64,000 bases of DNA from Facklamia hominis CCUG 36813 (GCF_000301035.1 NZ_JH932292.1:1628044-1692043); one strand, 5' to 3'; positions 36,300 to 45,482 are shown, counted from the stretch's first letter. The notes: generated by a model not told the origin, from the letters alone. Program-made: numbers and translations.

Positions 36300-37244
36300 C
36301 TACTTATTAGGAAATCCTGAAATTGCAAATATGGAATCAATTGATATACTAGTAAATTTATCTTCATATTTATTTTTGATGGAGCTAATTGATGAGATTA
36401 AAGATTGGTATTCTTTTTCAGGAATAACTAGTTTAAGGACCAATATTAAATCATGTAAATTTTTTCCAGTATAATTCTCATCAAAAAACTTTTCAAATAT
36501 AGCGGTTTGACCAGCTTTATTCAATGAGAATGAATACATGACTTCATCATGGGCACAAACATTTCTGAAAAAATTACAGATTTTAATTATATCTATAAGT
36601 TCAGTCTTACTAATTTTTTCTTTAGACTGGTAACTCTCTTTATATCTCTCACCAAAATCTTTAGCAATTTTATTTTGAAGAGATTCATCTAGGGAATTAT
36701 AAAAATAAGATATATTTCCTAAAGTAAGGAAATTTACAAGAACCCAAAGAGGGATGTGGTCATGCTTTTTTATATAATGCTTAATAGGTTTCTTGCCATT
36801 TGAATTTTTATTTTCTCTACTTATGGCATTGGATAATGTCCCTATATTTTTCAAAACATAATTTAGCTGATGCTTTGATGCAGAATAATTTTCAATTTGT
36901 AAGTAAGGATATAGTCCATCTCTGTATAAGTCTGAAAAATGATAAGCACAGGATGTTTTTAGAAGTTTCTCAAAACGGAGTAGAGAAGAAAAAATCACTT
37001 CTTTTAATTTACGATCCATTTCATGAAGAGCATAAATTTCTTCAAAACTACTACCAGCTTTATATACATCTTCTACCTCATTAGAAGATGTATTGTCTAA
37101 AAATGGATTTTTATAGCCATTGATAAGGTTATAATAATTAACTTGTGATAAAATAATTTTAGCATATTCTGGATTATTAATGTTTAAACCTCTATTTGAG
37201 AGTATTTCAATTTGTTCATCATAAGTTTTAAACGGTTTACTCAT
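36300..37244 (-). CDS. Abi_2 family (AbiF/AbiD-like) HEPN RNase toxin
   Basis: The protein has about 314 residues and belongs to the abortive-infection family PF07751. The N-terminus P-F-K-T-Y-D-E-Q-I-E-I-L is the family hallmark. The C-terminal HEPN motif is F-R-N-V-C-A-H-D, an intact R-x4-H RNase site at about residues 229-234 from the upstream GTG. Such proteins cleave RNA and stop growth on phage attack. Related AbiF systems are restrained by a small upstream RNA. Exactly such a transcript (own promoter, hairpin, T7) lies just upstream here. I start at 37244 after GAGGTG. Confidence 0.85.
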   Translation of the reverse strand: MSKPFKTYDEQIEILSNRGLNINNPEYAKIILSQVNYYNLINGYKNPFLDNTSSNEVEDVYKAGSSFEEIYALHEMDRKLKEVIFSSLLRFEKLLKTSCAYHFSDLYRDGLYPYLQIENYSASKHQLNYVLKNIGTLSNAISRENKNSNGKKPIKHYIKKHDHIPLWVLVNFLTLGNISYFYNSLDESLQNKIAKDFGERYKESYQSKEKISKTELIDIIKICNFFRNVCAHDEVMYSFSLNKAGQTAIFEKFFDENYTGKNLHDLILVLKLVIPEKEYQSLISSISSIKNKYEDKFTSISIDSIFAISGFPNK

Positions 37245-37257
37245 ATACACACCTCAT

Positions 37258-37331
37258 AAAAAAACGCCCCGCCACGTATGGCAAGGGCTTGTTCCTTAGC
37301 TAAATTATAGCAGAATTATACTTAAAGTCAA
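37258..37331 (-). ncRNA. Putative AbiF-associated antitoxin RNA with promoter
   Basis: On the minus strand TTGACT (37331-37326), a 16-base spacer and TATAAT (37309-37304) form a near-consensus promoter. Transcription from about 37297 gives about 40 bases containing CCTTGCCA-TACG-TGGCGGGG, which folds with two G-U pairs, then C-G and T7 (37264-37258). The terminator lies directly before the abi ribosome site. This layout, a short terminated RNA then the toxin, matches AbiF-type RNA toxin-antitoxin loci. Confidence 0.7.
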
Positions 37332-37373
37332 GGATTGTAAGAAATAATTTTTTATGATGTATAATCAGAGATA

Positions 37374-37461
37374 GATATGTTCCCACATACAAGGCTTTTG
37401 AAAAAGTTACAATTTTATCCATACTGACCACTCAAGCCATGTGGAGACTATAGCGTTAATG
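37374..37461 (+). repeat. rlmD-type attachment scar, long form
   Basis: GATATGTTCCCACATACA encodes D-M-F-P-H-T, and CATGTGGAGACTATAGCG at 37438 encodes H-V-E-T-I-A. These two motifs lie almost side by side in RlmD but are about 45 bases apart here. Confidence 0.75.
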
Positions 37462-37504
37462 ACAAAGATTCATAGTAGAGCGACAAATTAGAATTATAGG
37501 GAGA

Positions 37505-38188
37505 GTGAAAGAGGTGAACATTAAAGAAGAATTATTGGCATTACAGGATATTTCATATGCTGATTTTCAAGCGAAATTGACACCAAATATTCCGAGAGAC
37601 CTATTTATAGGGGTTAGAGTTCCGGAGGCTAGGAAGCTTGCTAAAAGAATTATAGGGGAGCCGGAAACATTTAAATTTCTAAGAGATTTACCCCATAAAT
37701 ATTATGATGAAAATATGCTTCACGGACTCCTAATTTCTGAAATGAAAGACTATGATGCCTGTATTGAGGCAGTCGATGAATTTCTGCCTTATGTAGATAA
37801 TTGGGCTGTTTGCGATATTATGTCTCCAAAGATTTTCAAAAAAAATAAAAAAGCACTTTTGGAAAAAATTAAAGAATGGTCCAAATCGGAAGAAGAATAT
37901 ACTTGCCGTTTTGGTCTTGAGATGTTAATGTCTCACTTTCTTGATGATGACTTTAAACCTGAGTATTTGGAGATACCTCTTTCTGTTAATAACGATGAGT
38001 ATTACGTTAAGATGATGATTGCATGGTTCTTTGCAACGGCTTTGGCAAAGCAATGGGATGCAACCATAAAACACATTGAAGATCAGCGCCTAGACACATG
38101 GGCTCATAATAAGGCAATACAGAAAGCACGTGAAAGTAAGCGCATTACATCGAAACAAAAAGAATATTTAAAGTCACTTAAAGGATGA
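37505..38188 (+). CDS. AlkD-like DNA alkylation repair protein
   Basis: The 227-residue all-helical HEAT-repeat glycosylase family removes alkylated purines such as 7-methylguanine. The catalytic region shows D-N-W-A-V-C-D (Trp and Asp as in AlkD W109/D113) and a later A-W-F-F-A-T-A-L tryptophan. It starts with GTG; GTG at 37505 or 37514 are both possible after TAGGGAGA. It sits immediately after an attachment scar, as cargo of one element. Confidence 0.87.
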   Translation: MKEVNIKEELLALQDISYADFQAKLTPNIPRDLFIGVRVPEARKLAKRIIGEPETFKFLRDLPHKYYDENMLHGLLISEMKDYDACIEAVDEFLPYVDNWAVCDIMSPKIFKKNKKALLEKIKEWSKSEEEYTCRFGLEMLMSHFLDDDFKPEYLEIPLSVNNDEYYVKMMIAWFFATALAKQWDATIKHIEDQRLDTWAHNKAIQKARESKRITSKQKEYLKSLKG

Positions 38189-38291
38189 CGAAATTTAGTT
38201 GATATTGAACTTTAACTTACACCTCCTAGGACATATTTTTTTGCATTTTCTACCATGCAAGGAGTGTTAAAATCAACTTTTCGATGTATGC

Positions 38292-38340
38292 TATCATCAG
38301 GTTAGTCTTAATAAATATTAAAATTGTTGTGGGTTCGACA
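38292..38340 (+). repeat. Decayed attachment scar
   Basis: TATCATCAGGTTAGTCTTAA resembles the segment ahead of the scar at 35578. The following H-V-E part is unrecognisable. Confidence 0.4.
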
Positions 38341-38550
38341 AGAAAACAGGAAATTGAAGTTTTACTAGTAAAGTAAAATGATAATGGGAATGTTAAAACG
38401 CTAATTTATAAATATGTTCGATATGGAATTATTTCTAAATAGATTTGAATTATATGACTTTATTCTTCATAATATACTTAGATTAAGTTCCAAATTTGTT
38501 AAACAAGGAAAGTTTAGACTTATAATGAATAGCTTAACTTATTCGTTATG

Positions 38551-38759
38551 GATATATTCCCACATGCGAAGCTTTTGAAAAGTTTCAAAATTTATTCATA
38601 CTGACCACTCAAGCCGTGTCGAGGCAGTGACACTGCTTGTGAAGGCGCGTTAGCGACTGAAGAAGCACCTGTCCTGTCCGTGCACGGATTGCCCAAGAAT
38701 GACGAGCGAAGCGAGAAAATGATTGGATGCAATCGGCTGCTGAGAGTGTAGTATTGATG
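38551..38759 (+). repeat. Long attachment-scar repeat, copy 1
   Basis: It starts with codons for D-I-F-P-H-A and continues to CGTGTCGAGGCAGTGACA (V-E-A-V-T). It then has a segment with TGTCCTGTCCGTGCACGGAT and GACGAGCGAAGCGAG, and ends in a second V-E-like site (GCTGAGAGTGTAGTATTGAT). Close copies are at 43105-43313 and 57927-58133. The whole 38.2-39.2 kb gap has no gene. Confidence 0.8.
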
Positions 38760-38799
38760 TCAAGAAAATAGAATAACAAGCTATAAAAGTGCTGAAATC

Positions 38800-38845
38800 A
38801 ATAGCTTTTAGGATTTTAGAAGAAATCCTAAAAGCTATTTTTTAT
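38800..38845 (+). terminator. Strong terminator hairpin after the long scar
   Basis: AATAGCTTTTAGGATTT pairs perfectly with AAATCCTAAAAGCTATT, then T-rich sequence. A decayed version is at about 50412-50440. Confidence 0.8.
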
Positions 38846-39183
38846 TGAAAAAGTACCTTGTGAGAACATATTAATAGTAAAATTCGTAGGGATGTGTAGA
38901 CATATGGATATTTTAGGTGGAGTGAACAGGATGGATATTACGACTTGAAACATCGATTAATAAGTTGAAAAACATAAATAAGTTTGCAGATTAGCTAAAT
39001 GTAATAGACTAACTATATGAAGTCAACAGTAAAATAACAAATGACAATTAAATAAAAATAGGTATGGAAAACAAGCCTAAGTAAATTAAGCAAATTTAAA
39101 TAATAAGTATTTAATTCTGAGCATTAGATTTAAGATTAGTTTTTAGAAGCTTAAAAATAACTCTAATTAGTTTTTTAACAACA
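38846..39183. other. AT-rich non-coding stretch
   Basis: I see no coding frame, hairpin or repeat unit that I can support here. It separates the scar and its terminator from the arsenic operon promoter. Confidence 0.5.
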
Positions 39184-39257
39184 TTGACAATCATCGATAT
39201 GGAGTATATAATAAATATGAAATCGAAACTTATCGATATCATTGAAGTGTATCGATA
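39184..39257 (+). promoter_or_regulatory. ars operon promoter and ArsR operators
   Basis: TTGACA (39184-39189), a 17-base spacer and TATAAT (39207-39212) form a consensus promoter. The palindromic core ATCGATAT lies in the spacer (39193-39200). TATCGATA recurs at 39231-39238 and 39250-39257. Repeats of this kind are likely ArsR binding sites, giving repression until As(III) binds. Confidence 0.75.
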
Positions 39258-39281
39258 TATCAAATGAAGAAAGGGGTAATT

Positions 39282-39596
39282 ATGAAAAAATCATACGCAG
39301 AGTTTGCACCTATATTCAAGGTTTTGTCTGATGAAACCAGGCTAAAAATAATTGATATGCTCTCATGTGGCGAGATTTGTGCCTGTGATATTTTGGATGA
39401 TTTGAGTATTTCTCAATCAACCCTAAGTTATCACATGAAAAATTTAACGGATTCAGGCCTTGTTAACGCAAGAAGGGATGGGGCTTGGATGAGATATACT
39501 CTAAACCTTGAAAGAATAGGAGAGATTAAAGACTTCCTAGATTATATTACTGAAGATAAAGAAGACTGTATTTGTAAAAAACGTAAGGAAAAGTAA
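39282..39596 (+). CDS. arsR: Arsenic-sensing repressor ArsR
   Basis: The 104-residue winged-helix repressor has C29, C33 and C35 in S-C-G-E-I-C-A-C-D-I-L, the arsenite-binding form of the E-L-C-V-C-D-L motif. The recognition helix is Q-S-T-L-S-Y-H-M. I start at 39282 after AAAGGGG; the earlier in-frame ATG lacks spacing. It is the first gene of arsR-arsD-arsA-acr3, with operators visible upstream. Unlike the zinc-type sensor at 11451, it carries a true As(III) site. Confidence 0.92.
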   Translation: MKKSYAEFAPIFKVLSDETRLKIIDMLSCGEICACDILDDLSISQSTLSYHMKNLTDSGLVNARRDGAWMRYTLNLERIGEIKDFLDYITEDKEDCICKKRKEK

Positions 39597-39615
39597 ATGC
39601 TAAAGGAGTGTTAGT

Positions 39616-39981
39616 ATGAAAAAAATGGTAATTTATGACCCAGCAATGTGTTGCTCAACAGGTGTATGTGGACCGTCAGTAGACAAGAACTTATTAAGGG
39701 TATCCACAGCGATTATTAGGTTAAGTAAAAACAATATAGAAGTAATAAGACACAACCTAAAAGAAGAACCACAACTATACGCTGAAAATGATAAAGTAAG
39801 CAAGCTGTTAAATGAAGAAGGAGTCGATGTACTTCCTATAACAATGGTTGACGATGAAGTAGTCAAAACAAGAGAATACCCTACAAATGATGAATTTGTT
39901 GAATTTTTGGATATACCAAAAGAATATATAATGTCTGGTTTAGCAATTCGAAAAATGAAAAAGAATGAAGAGAACAAATAG
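39616..39981 (+). CDS. arsD: Arsenic metallochaperone ArsD
   Basis: The 121-residue protein carries As(III) to ArsA and raises pump efficiency. C12, C13 and C18 (A-M-C-C-S-T-G-V-C-G-P) are the three conserved arsenic ligands. The thioredoxin-like fold is implied by P-I-T-M-V-D-D-E-V. AAAGGAGTG precedes the ATG. The next gene starts 18 bases after the stop. Confidence 0.92.
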   Translation: MKKMVIYDPAMCCSTGVCGPSVDKNLLRVSTAIIRLSKNNIEVIRHNLKEEPQLYAENDKVSKLLNEEGVDVLPITMVDDEVVKTREYPTNDEFVEFLDIPKEYIMSGLAIRKMKKNEENK

Positions 39982-39999
39982 ATAAGATAGGAGATCAAT

Positions 40000-41751
40000 G
40001 TGTATACAATATTCAATCCAGAAAATATTAAGCTAAATAAGTATCTTTTCTTTACAGGTAAGGGTGGTGTAGGTAAAACTTCTATAGCTTCAAGTCTTGC
40101 TATAAACTTAGCAGACCAAGGTAAAAAAGTTATCCTTGTTAGTACTGACCCAGCATCAAACTTACAGGATATTTTTGACACAGACTTAGACAATAAAATA
40201 AGAGATATAGATAAGGTAAAGAATTTAAAGCTAGCTAACTTTGAACCAGAGAAAGCCCTAGAAGACTATAAGGAAAGCGTAGTTGGACCCCAAAGAGGAA
40301 AGCTTCCAGATGAGGTTATAGAAGCCATGGAAGAGCAGCTTTCGGGATCATGTACAACTGAAGTGGCAGCTTTTAAGGAGTTCACAAGCTTTATAGCTGA
40401 TGAAGAGCTTGCAGCTGAATATGACCACATAATATTTGATACTGCTCCAACAGGTCATACACTAAGAATGTTAGAACTACCTTCAGCGTGGACAAACTTT
40501 TTAGATAACAACAAGTATGGAGCATCTTGTCTAGGGCAGTTATCAGGGCTAGATGAAGAAAGAGGTATTTATAAAAAAGCTGTTGAAAACCTAGCTGACA
40601 GTGAGCTAACTAGCCTTATACTAGTTTCTAGACCTATAGAAACAGCCCTAGAGGAAGCGGCAAGGACATCAAATGAACTCCACGAAATTGGCGTAGACAA
40701 CCAAATTCACATAATAAATGGTATGCTTGCTTCCTATGATGATGATCTTTCAACAGCTATATACAATATGCAAAAAAGAGATTTGGAAGCAATGCCAGAA
40801 GGTCTAAAAGACCTTGAAACTTATTATATTCCACTTAAACCATACAACACATCTAGTATTGAAAATCTTAGAAAATTTTTCTCGGATGATATAGAAGAAA
40901 AAATGGAGTCTTCAGTTACCATAGACACTAGCAAGATATCAAGGCTAGAAGATGTTGTTGACGACCTATATAAGAACAATAAAAAAGTTATCCTTACCAT
41001 GGGTAAGGGAGGAGTAGGAAAAACAACTATAGCAGCAGCTATTGCCCTAGCCCTTAATGAAAAAGGTCAAAAAGTTCATCTTGCAACAACAGACCCAGCC
41101 GACCATCTAAAATATATAATAAGCGAAAGAGAAAATTTGACTATTTCCTATATAGATGAAGATAAGGAGCTTGAATCTTATAGAGAGGAAGTCCTAGGAA
41201 AGGCAAAGGAAGATGGAGCAAGTGAGGAAGACATTGACTATATCGAAGAAGATTTAAGAAGTCCATGTACCCAAGAAATTGCAGTTTTTCGTGCATTTGC
41301 TGATATAGTAGACAAGTCAGAAGATGAAATAGTAGTAATAGACACAGCTCCAACTGGTCATACTATCCTTCTTTTAGAATCAACTGAAAGCTATAATAGG
41401 GAAATTTCAAGAAGCCAGGGAGATGTACCTGAATCAGTAAAGAAGCTACTTCCAAGGCTTAAGGACAAGGATTATACAGAGGTTCTAATTATAGCCCTAG
41501 CAGAAGCAACTCCTTACTATGAAGCAAAAAGACTTAAGGAAGACCTAGATAGGGCAGAAATCTTTAATAAATGGTGGATTATCAACTCAAGCTACTTTGC
41601 AAGTGGCAGCCAAAACGAGATTTTAAAAGCTAGAGCCGAGCAAGAAAAAGAGTGGATCAAGACAATAGATGAAACATTTCAATCTAACACAGCCCTTGTT
41701 GAGTGGATTCCAGAAGATTTAAAAGAAGACAATTTAAAAGACTTATTATAA
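40000..41751 (+). CDS. arsA: Arsenite-stimulated ATPase ArsA (two-domain)
   Basis: The 583-residue protein consists of two homologous ATPase halves, each with a P-loop G-K-G-G-V-G-K-T and a D-T-A-P-T-G-H-T signal motif. The arsenic-binding cysteines are present at about 118 (G-S-C-T-T-E), 177 (G-A-S-C-L-G) and in the second half (S-P-C-T-Q-E), matching C113/C172/C422 of the E. coli plasmid enzyme. It energises the Acr3 pump. Start is GTG with AGGAGA seven bases upstream; the overlapping ATG at 39998 is out of frame. Confidence 0.93.
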   Translation: MYTIFNPENIKLNKYLFFTGKGGVGKTSIASSLAINLADQGKKVILVSTDPASNLQDIFDTDLDNKIRDIDKVKNLKLANFEPEKALEDYKESVVGPQRGKLPDEVIEAMEEQLSGSCTTEVAAFKEFTSFIADEELAAEYDHIIFDTAPTGHTLRMLELPSAWTNFLDNNKYGASCLGQLSGLDEERGIYKKAVENLADSELTSLILVSRPIETALEEAARTSNELHEIGVDNQIHIINGMLASYDDDLSTAIYNMQKRDLEAMPEGLKDLETYYIPLKPYNTSSIENLRKFFSDDIEEKMESSVTIDTSKISRLEDVVDDLYKNNKKVILTMGKGGVGKTTIAAAIALALNEKGQKVHLATTDPADHLKYIISERENLTISYIDEDKELESYREEVLGKAKEDGASEEDIDYIEEDLRSPCTQEIAVFRAFADIVDKSEDEIVVIDTAPTGHTILLLESTESYNREISRSQGDVPESVKKLLPRLKDKDYTEVLIIALAEATPYYEAKRLKEDLDRAEIFNKWWIINSSYFASGSQNEILKARAEQEKEWIKTIDETFQSNTALVEWIPEDLKEDNLKDLL

Positions 41752-41781
41752 GAATAAGCAGATAAAAAAGAGGTGAAATTG

Positions 41782-42840
41782 GTGAAAGAAACAAACGAAA
41801 AGATTAGTTTTTTTGAAAGATATTTAAGTATATGGGTTTTACTCTGCATGGCTGCCGGTATTTTGATTGCTAGATTTATGCCATCTGTCCAATCATTCTT
41901 ACAGTCATTGGAATTTAAGGGTCAAAACATAGTCTTAACAGTTTTAATGTGGCTTATGATATACCCTATGATGGTTAGAATAGACTTTAATTCACTAAAA
42001 AATGTTGGAAAACATCCCCAAGGTATAATTATTTCTACAATAGCAAGCTGGGCAATCAAACCATTTTTAATGTTTGGTCTGGCTACTCTTTTCTTCCATT
42101 ATGTATTTAGCCAGTTAATACCCGTTGATCTTGCCAATGATTTTGTTATAGGTGCAGTACTCTTAGGTACGGCCCCATGTACAGCCATGGTCTTTGTGTG
42201 GAGTAGTCTTACCAATGGAGACCCAGCGCAAACTCTTGTACAGGTATCGGTAAATGACATCTTGATACTCTTCCTATTTGTACCACTTGTACAGATCCTT
42301 TTAGGTTTAAAGGGAATAAGTCTACCAGCAGATGTTCTCTTAATGTCATTAGTACTTTTTGTTCTTATTCCTTTAGTGGGCGGGTTTTTATCAAGGTACT
42401 TTATAATAAAAAACAAGGGAGAAGATTACCTGGAAAATAACTTTATTAAAAAGTTTGACGGAGTAACTACTATAGGACTTCTTCTGACCCTCATTATTAT
42501 ATTTACTTTCCAAGGAGATATGATAGTAGAACATCCACTTTATGTAGCTTTAATAGCAGTTCCACTAATACTTCAAAATGTGATTTCATTCTCTCTAACA
42601 TATTTTGTAAGTAAATTAAGAAAACTACCTCATGAGATAGCAGCGCCATGTTCTTTAATAGCAGCATCTGACTTTTTTGAACTTTCAGTGGCTGTAGGCA
42701 TAGCCCTATTTGGTGTAGATTCTCCTGTTGTTCTTGCATCAACTGTCGGGGTTCTTACAGAAGTTCCCGTAATGCTACTTTTAGTAAGGATAGTCAATAA
42801 TACAAAAAGCTCCTTCCCGAGCTTTGAAAGAAGTAAATAA
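41782..42840 (+). CDS. acr3: Arsenite efflux permease Acr3
   Basis: The membrane protein has about 352 residues and ten hydrophobic segments. The essential cysteine lies in T-A-P-C-T-A-M-V-F, and the conserved glutamate in D-F-F-E-L-S-V-A-V, as in the ACR3/BART family. It exports arsenite alone or with ArsA. GTG at 41782 has AGAGGTG at the right distance; GTG at 41773 overlaps that site. It ends the ars operon; no ArsC reductase or ArsM is beside it. Confidence 0.92.
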   Translation: MKETNEKISFFERYLSIWVLLCMAAGILIARFMPSVQSFLQSLEFKGQNIVLTVLMWLMIYPMMVRIDFNSLKNVGKHPQGIIISTIASWAIKPFLMFGLATLFFHYVFSQLIPVDLANDFVIGAVLLGTAPCTAMVFVWSSLTNGDPAQTLVQVSVNDILILFLFVPLVQILLGLKGISLPADVLLMSLVLFVLIPLVGGFLSRYFIIKNKGEDYLENNFIKKFDGVTTIGLLLTLIIIFTFQGDMIVEHPLYVALIAVPLILQNVISFSLTYFVSKLRKLPHEIAAPCSLIAASDFFELSVAVGIALFGVDSPVVLASTVGVLTEVPVMLLLVRIVNNTKSSFPSFERSK

Positions 42841-42882
42841 AGTTAAGACATTAGAAAAAAGTGCGACTATAAAAATTTAATG

Positions 42883-42925
42883 TGACCCCCAAAAGTTAGA
42901 TCTAGAAACTAACTTAAGGGGGTCA
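42883..42925. mobile_element. Terminal inverted repeats of an IS3-like element (empty remnant)
   Basis: TGACCCCCAAAAGTTAG and CTAACTTAAGGGGGTCA face each other across nine bases. The TGACCCCCAAAAGTTAG type end is familiar from IS3-family (IS150-like) elements. No transposase remains, so only fused ends are left. Confidence 0.55.
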
Positions 42926-42930
42926 GTTCA

Positions 42931-42949
42931 GTATGGCAAGGGCTTGTTC
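42931..42949 (-). other. Fragment of an AbiF-type RNA locus
   Basis: GTATGGCAAGGGCTTGTTC is identical to 37276-37294 in the putative antitoxin RNA, and is again followed by an ATTATA (reverse TATAAT) about 10 bases further. No abi gene remains here. Confidence 0.5.
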
Positions 42950-43104
42950 ATTAAATATTATATTGTAAAGATAAAAGTATAGAACATTGATTGACCAAAT
43001 GCTTGAATTAAAACAAGACAAGCACCTTTTGCTTATAAAAGAGATGATGCTGTTTACGTAATACCTATTACGGCTTTAAAACCTTAATAATATTAGCTTT
43101 GATT

Positions 43105-43313
43105 GATATATTCCCACATACGAGGATTTTGAAAAACTTGGAAATTTATCCATAATGACAACTCAATCCATGTCGAGGCAGTGACGTTGCTTGTGAAGGC
43201 ACGTTAACGACTGAAGAAACTGCTGTCCTGCCCGTGCACGGATTGCTCAAGAATGACGAGCGAAGCGAGAAAATGATTGGATGCAATCGGCTGCTGAGGC
43301 GGTAGTATTGCTT
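43105..43313 (+). repeat. Long attachment-scar repeat, copy 2
   Basis: It opens with GATATATTCCCACATACG (D-I-F-P-H-T), has CATGTCGAGGCAGTGACG at 43169 and ends with GCTGAGGCGGTAGTATTGCT. It is highly similar to 38551-38759. Confidence 0.8.
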
Positions 43314-43399
43314 GAGGCTGTTCGAACGAAGTGAGTTACAGCGTCAGATCTGTAGCGATAGCGTAGGTGATTGAAAAGAAAAGCTCTAAATTGTATAAC

Positions 43400-43445
43400 A
43401 GCGAGGTTCTTGAGAAGTTGTGACTTCTTAGGAACCTCGCTTTTG
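43400..43445 (+). terminator. Terminator-like hairpin, shared with 58.2 kb
   Basis: GCGAGGTTC pairs with GAACCTCGC, then TTTT. The following TTAGAGGAGAAAATGGG and GGTGTG segments recur at 58217-58262, so hairpin and downstream sequence form one duplicated block. Confidence 0.7.
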
Positions 43446-43662
43446 GGTTTTTAGAGGAGAAAATGGGTGAGATCTGCTAGAATAAAGGTGTGCCTATGGG
43501 GAAACTGGTCGACTGTTGAAAGACTGATAGGATGCTATGTTTGATTTTTACACATCGGATCGATTTTCCCTCTGTCTTCATTAGTCTACTTAAATATTGC
43601 AAAGTCAAAGAATAGATGTGTATTCTAAAGAAGGGAGTTTCTATGGATACTGATCTCCGTAT

Positions 43663-44550
43663 CTTTTCCATTCCTTTCTTCCTGAACATTTTTAGCGTGT
43701 GGGTTTGTATTGCCGTGTCTCTACAAGCAAGTATGAACAGCTTTATAGTCTATCCAATCAGCTATTGGGGTTATGTCGAAAAACATTTCATATTCCTGGT
43801 TGGAGAATCGCAGATATCTATCTGCTAAAGGTGGTACGAAACGTTTTGAGCTGGACCGCCTGATTCGTGATTGCCAGAATGATCAATTAGATATTGTGTT
43901 AATTAAAGATATGACACGTCTAGGGCGAGATACTTAGGAAATACTTGAAGCCTATCGGTCTATTAAAAACGCAGGCGTTCGTGTTATCTTCGAAATGGAT
44001 GGTTTGGATTCTGACATAGTAACGGATGAATTCATGATTGCAACGATTGTTTTTATTGCTCAAGCTGAAAAAAATCTCGAAGTGAAAATAATTAAGTTAG
44101 GACATCAGAAACGTGCACTGGAGTGGACCTCTAAGTTATACGACCATATGTGCTATGGCTAGACTCATGATAAGGACGGAAAATTAATTCCTCATCCTAT
44201 ACAAGCTGAAGTGGTTCGACAAATTTTTGAATGGTATTCGGCTGGAGAAAGTGTCATAGGGAATGTAAAGCTGCTGCAGGATCAGCAAATACTTTCCCCC
44301 AGAGGCAAAGATACATGGTCTAAGCGAACTATTGTACCGTGCTTAGTAATGAAAAGTACATAGGTGATGTCATCCTAGAAATTGAGGTCATGCCTGGAAT
44401 GAATAGCAAGATCGAGGATAATCATTCAGGTATCATATAGCGAGAGCAATTTAAAGCAGTATAAGAAGAAAAAACAAGACGGAGCAATGTTGTCTGACAG
44501 GATGGTGAAGCAAAACGATCTGTCAAAAAATATTGTTCTAAAAATAAGTA
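43663..44550 (+). pseudogene. Large serine recombinase, N-terminal half, decayed
   Basis: Across several frames it reads R-V-G-L-Y-C-R-V-S-T (catalytic serine motif), then S-L-S-N-Q, then K-R-F-E-L-D-R-L-I-R-D, D-M-T-R-L-G-R-D-T and V-R-V-I-F-E-M. Next come H-P-I-Q-A-E-V-V-R-Q-I-F-E-W-Y and G-K-D-T-W-S-K-R-T-I. Several in-frame stops and frameshifts kill it. The expected zinc-ribbon and C-terminal part is not here but at 46774-47357. The two may be halves of one gene split by cargo. Confidence 0.8.
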
Positions 44551-44568
44551 ACAAAAGGAGTGATTAGT

Positions 44569-45381
44569 ATGGATTCAACTGAAATGGATATGGGAAAACA
44601 ACTGGTGCTTAATTCTTTGAGAATAGAAACAGAGAAAAATACTGGATCAGGCTTTGTATTTTCGTTTGATATTAAGAATAATTTTGTTCCTGTATTAGTA
44701 ACAAATAGGCATGTTCTTCAAGGGGCGAAATTTTTAAAATTAGTAATACCATATATAAAGCCTGGAATAGAGGAAGAAATTGAAAATTTTACTTTTATAG
44801 TCCAAAATCTTGAGGAAGCAGTAATATTTCATCCAGAAACTAGTATTGATTTAGCAATTGTGCCAATAGCAGATCTATGGGAACAGGTGATTAATAATAT
44901 TCAAACACGTCCACAGATTGTATGTATTGATGAAGGCTTAATACCAACCGATGAAGAAATAAAGAAAATAAAAACAATTGAGGATATTTTGGTTGTGGGG
45001 TATCCAAATGGAATTTGGGATAATGTAAATAATAGGCCTGTGGTGAGAAGAGGTATAACTGCTACAGATTATAAAATTGATTTCAAGGGTGAGCCAAAAT
45101 TCATTATAGATTGTGCAATATTTCCAGGATCTAGCGGATCACCAGTATTTTTAGCTTCTGAAGGAATGGTTTCAGATGGTTTTGGGAGATATACATTTTA
45201 TAGTTCTCCTCAAGTAAAATTATTGGGGATAAATAGTGCAGTTTTTATTCATAGAGCAGATGGACAATTAGTCGAGACCTCTACTAATATATTAACAGGG
45301 ATCCCTAATGGACTAGGAATCATTATAAAGTCTAGAAAGTTACTAGATTTTAGGAAAGTTCTTAGTGATAGATTAGCCTAA
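44569..45381 (+). CDS. Trypsin-like serine protease, stand-alone
   Basis: The 270-residue protein has the chymotrypsin-fold triad H48 (T-N-R-H-V-L), D94 (S-I-D-L-A-I-V-P) and S189 (P-G-S-S-G-S-P-V). It has no signal peptide or membrane anchor, so it acts in the cytoplasm. Stand-alone cytosolic trypsin-like proteases are often found in phage-defence contexts, and the position inside a mobile island fits that. No partner protein is adjacent. ATG at 44569 follows AAAAGGAG. Confidence 0.75.
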   Translation: MDSTEMDMGKQLVLNSLRIETEKNTGSGFVFSFDIKNNFVPVLVTNRHVLQGAKFLKLVIPYIKPGIEEEIENFTFIVQNLEEAVIFHPETSIDLAIVPIADLWEQVINNIQTRPQIVCIDEGLIPTDEEIKKIKTIEDILVVGYPNGIWDNVNNRPVVRRGITATDYKIDFKGEPKFIIDCAIFPGSSGSPVFLASEGMVSDGFGRYTFYSSPQVKLLGINSAVFIHRADGQLVETSTNILTGIPNGLGIIIKSRKLLDFRKVLSDRLA

Positions 45382-45458
45382 TTATCTATCAAGACTATAC
45401 TGTAGACGAAATGTTGAGATAATAGTATTTATCTTTACGAAAAATAGCCAAAAAATTG

Positions 45459-45482
45459 CATGTGGAGTGTGTAGTATTGATG
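45459..45482 (+). repeat. rlmD-type attachment scar, canonical
   Basis: CATGTGGAGTGTGTAGTATT then GATG, readable as H-V-E-C-V-V-L-M. It is the copy closest to the rumA site known from streptococcal ICEs. Confidence 0.8.
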
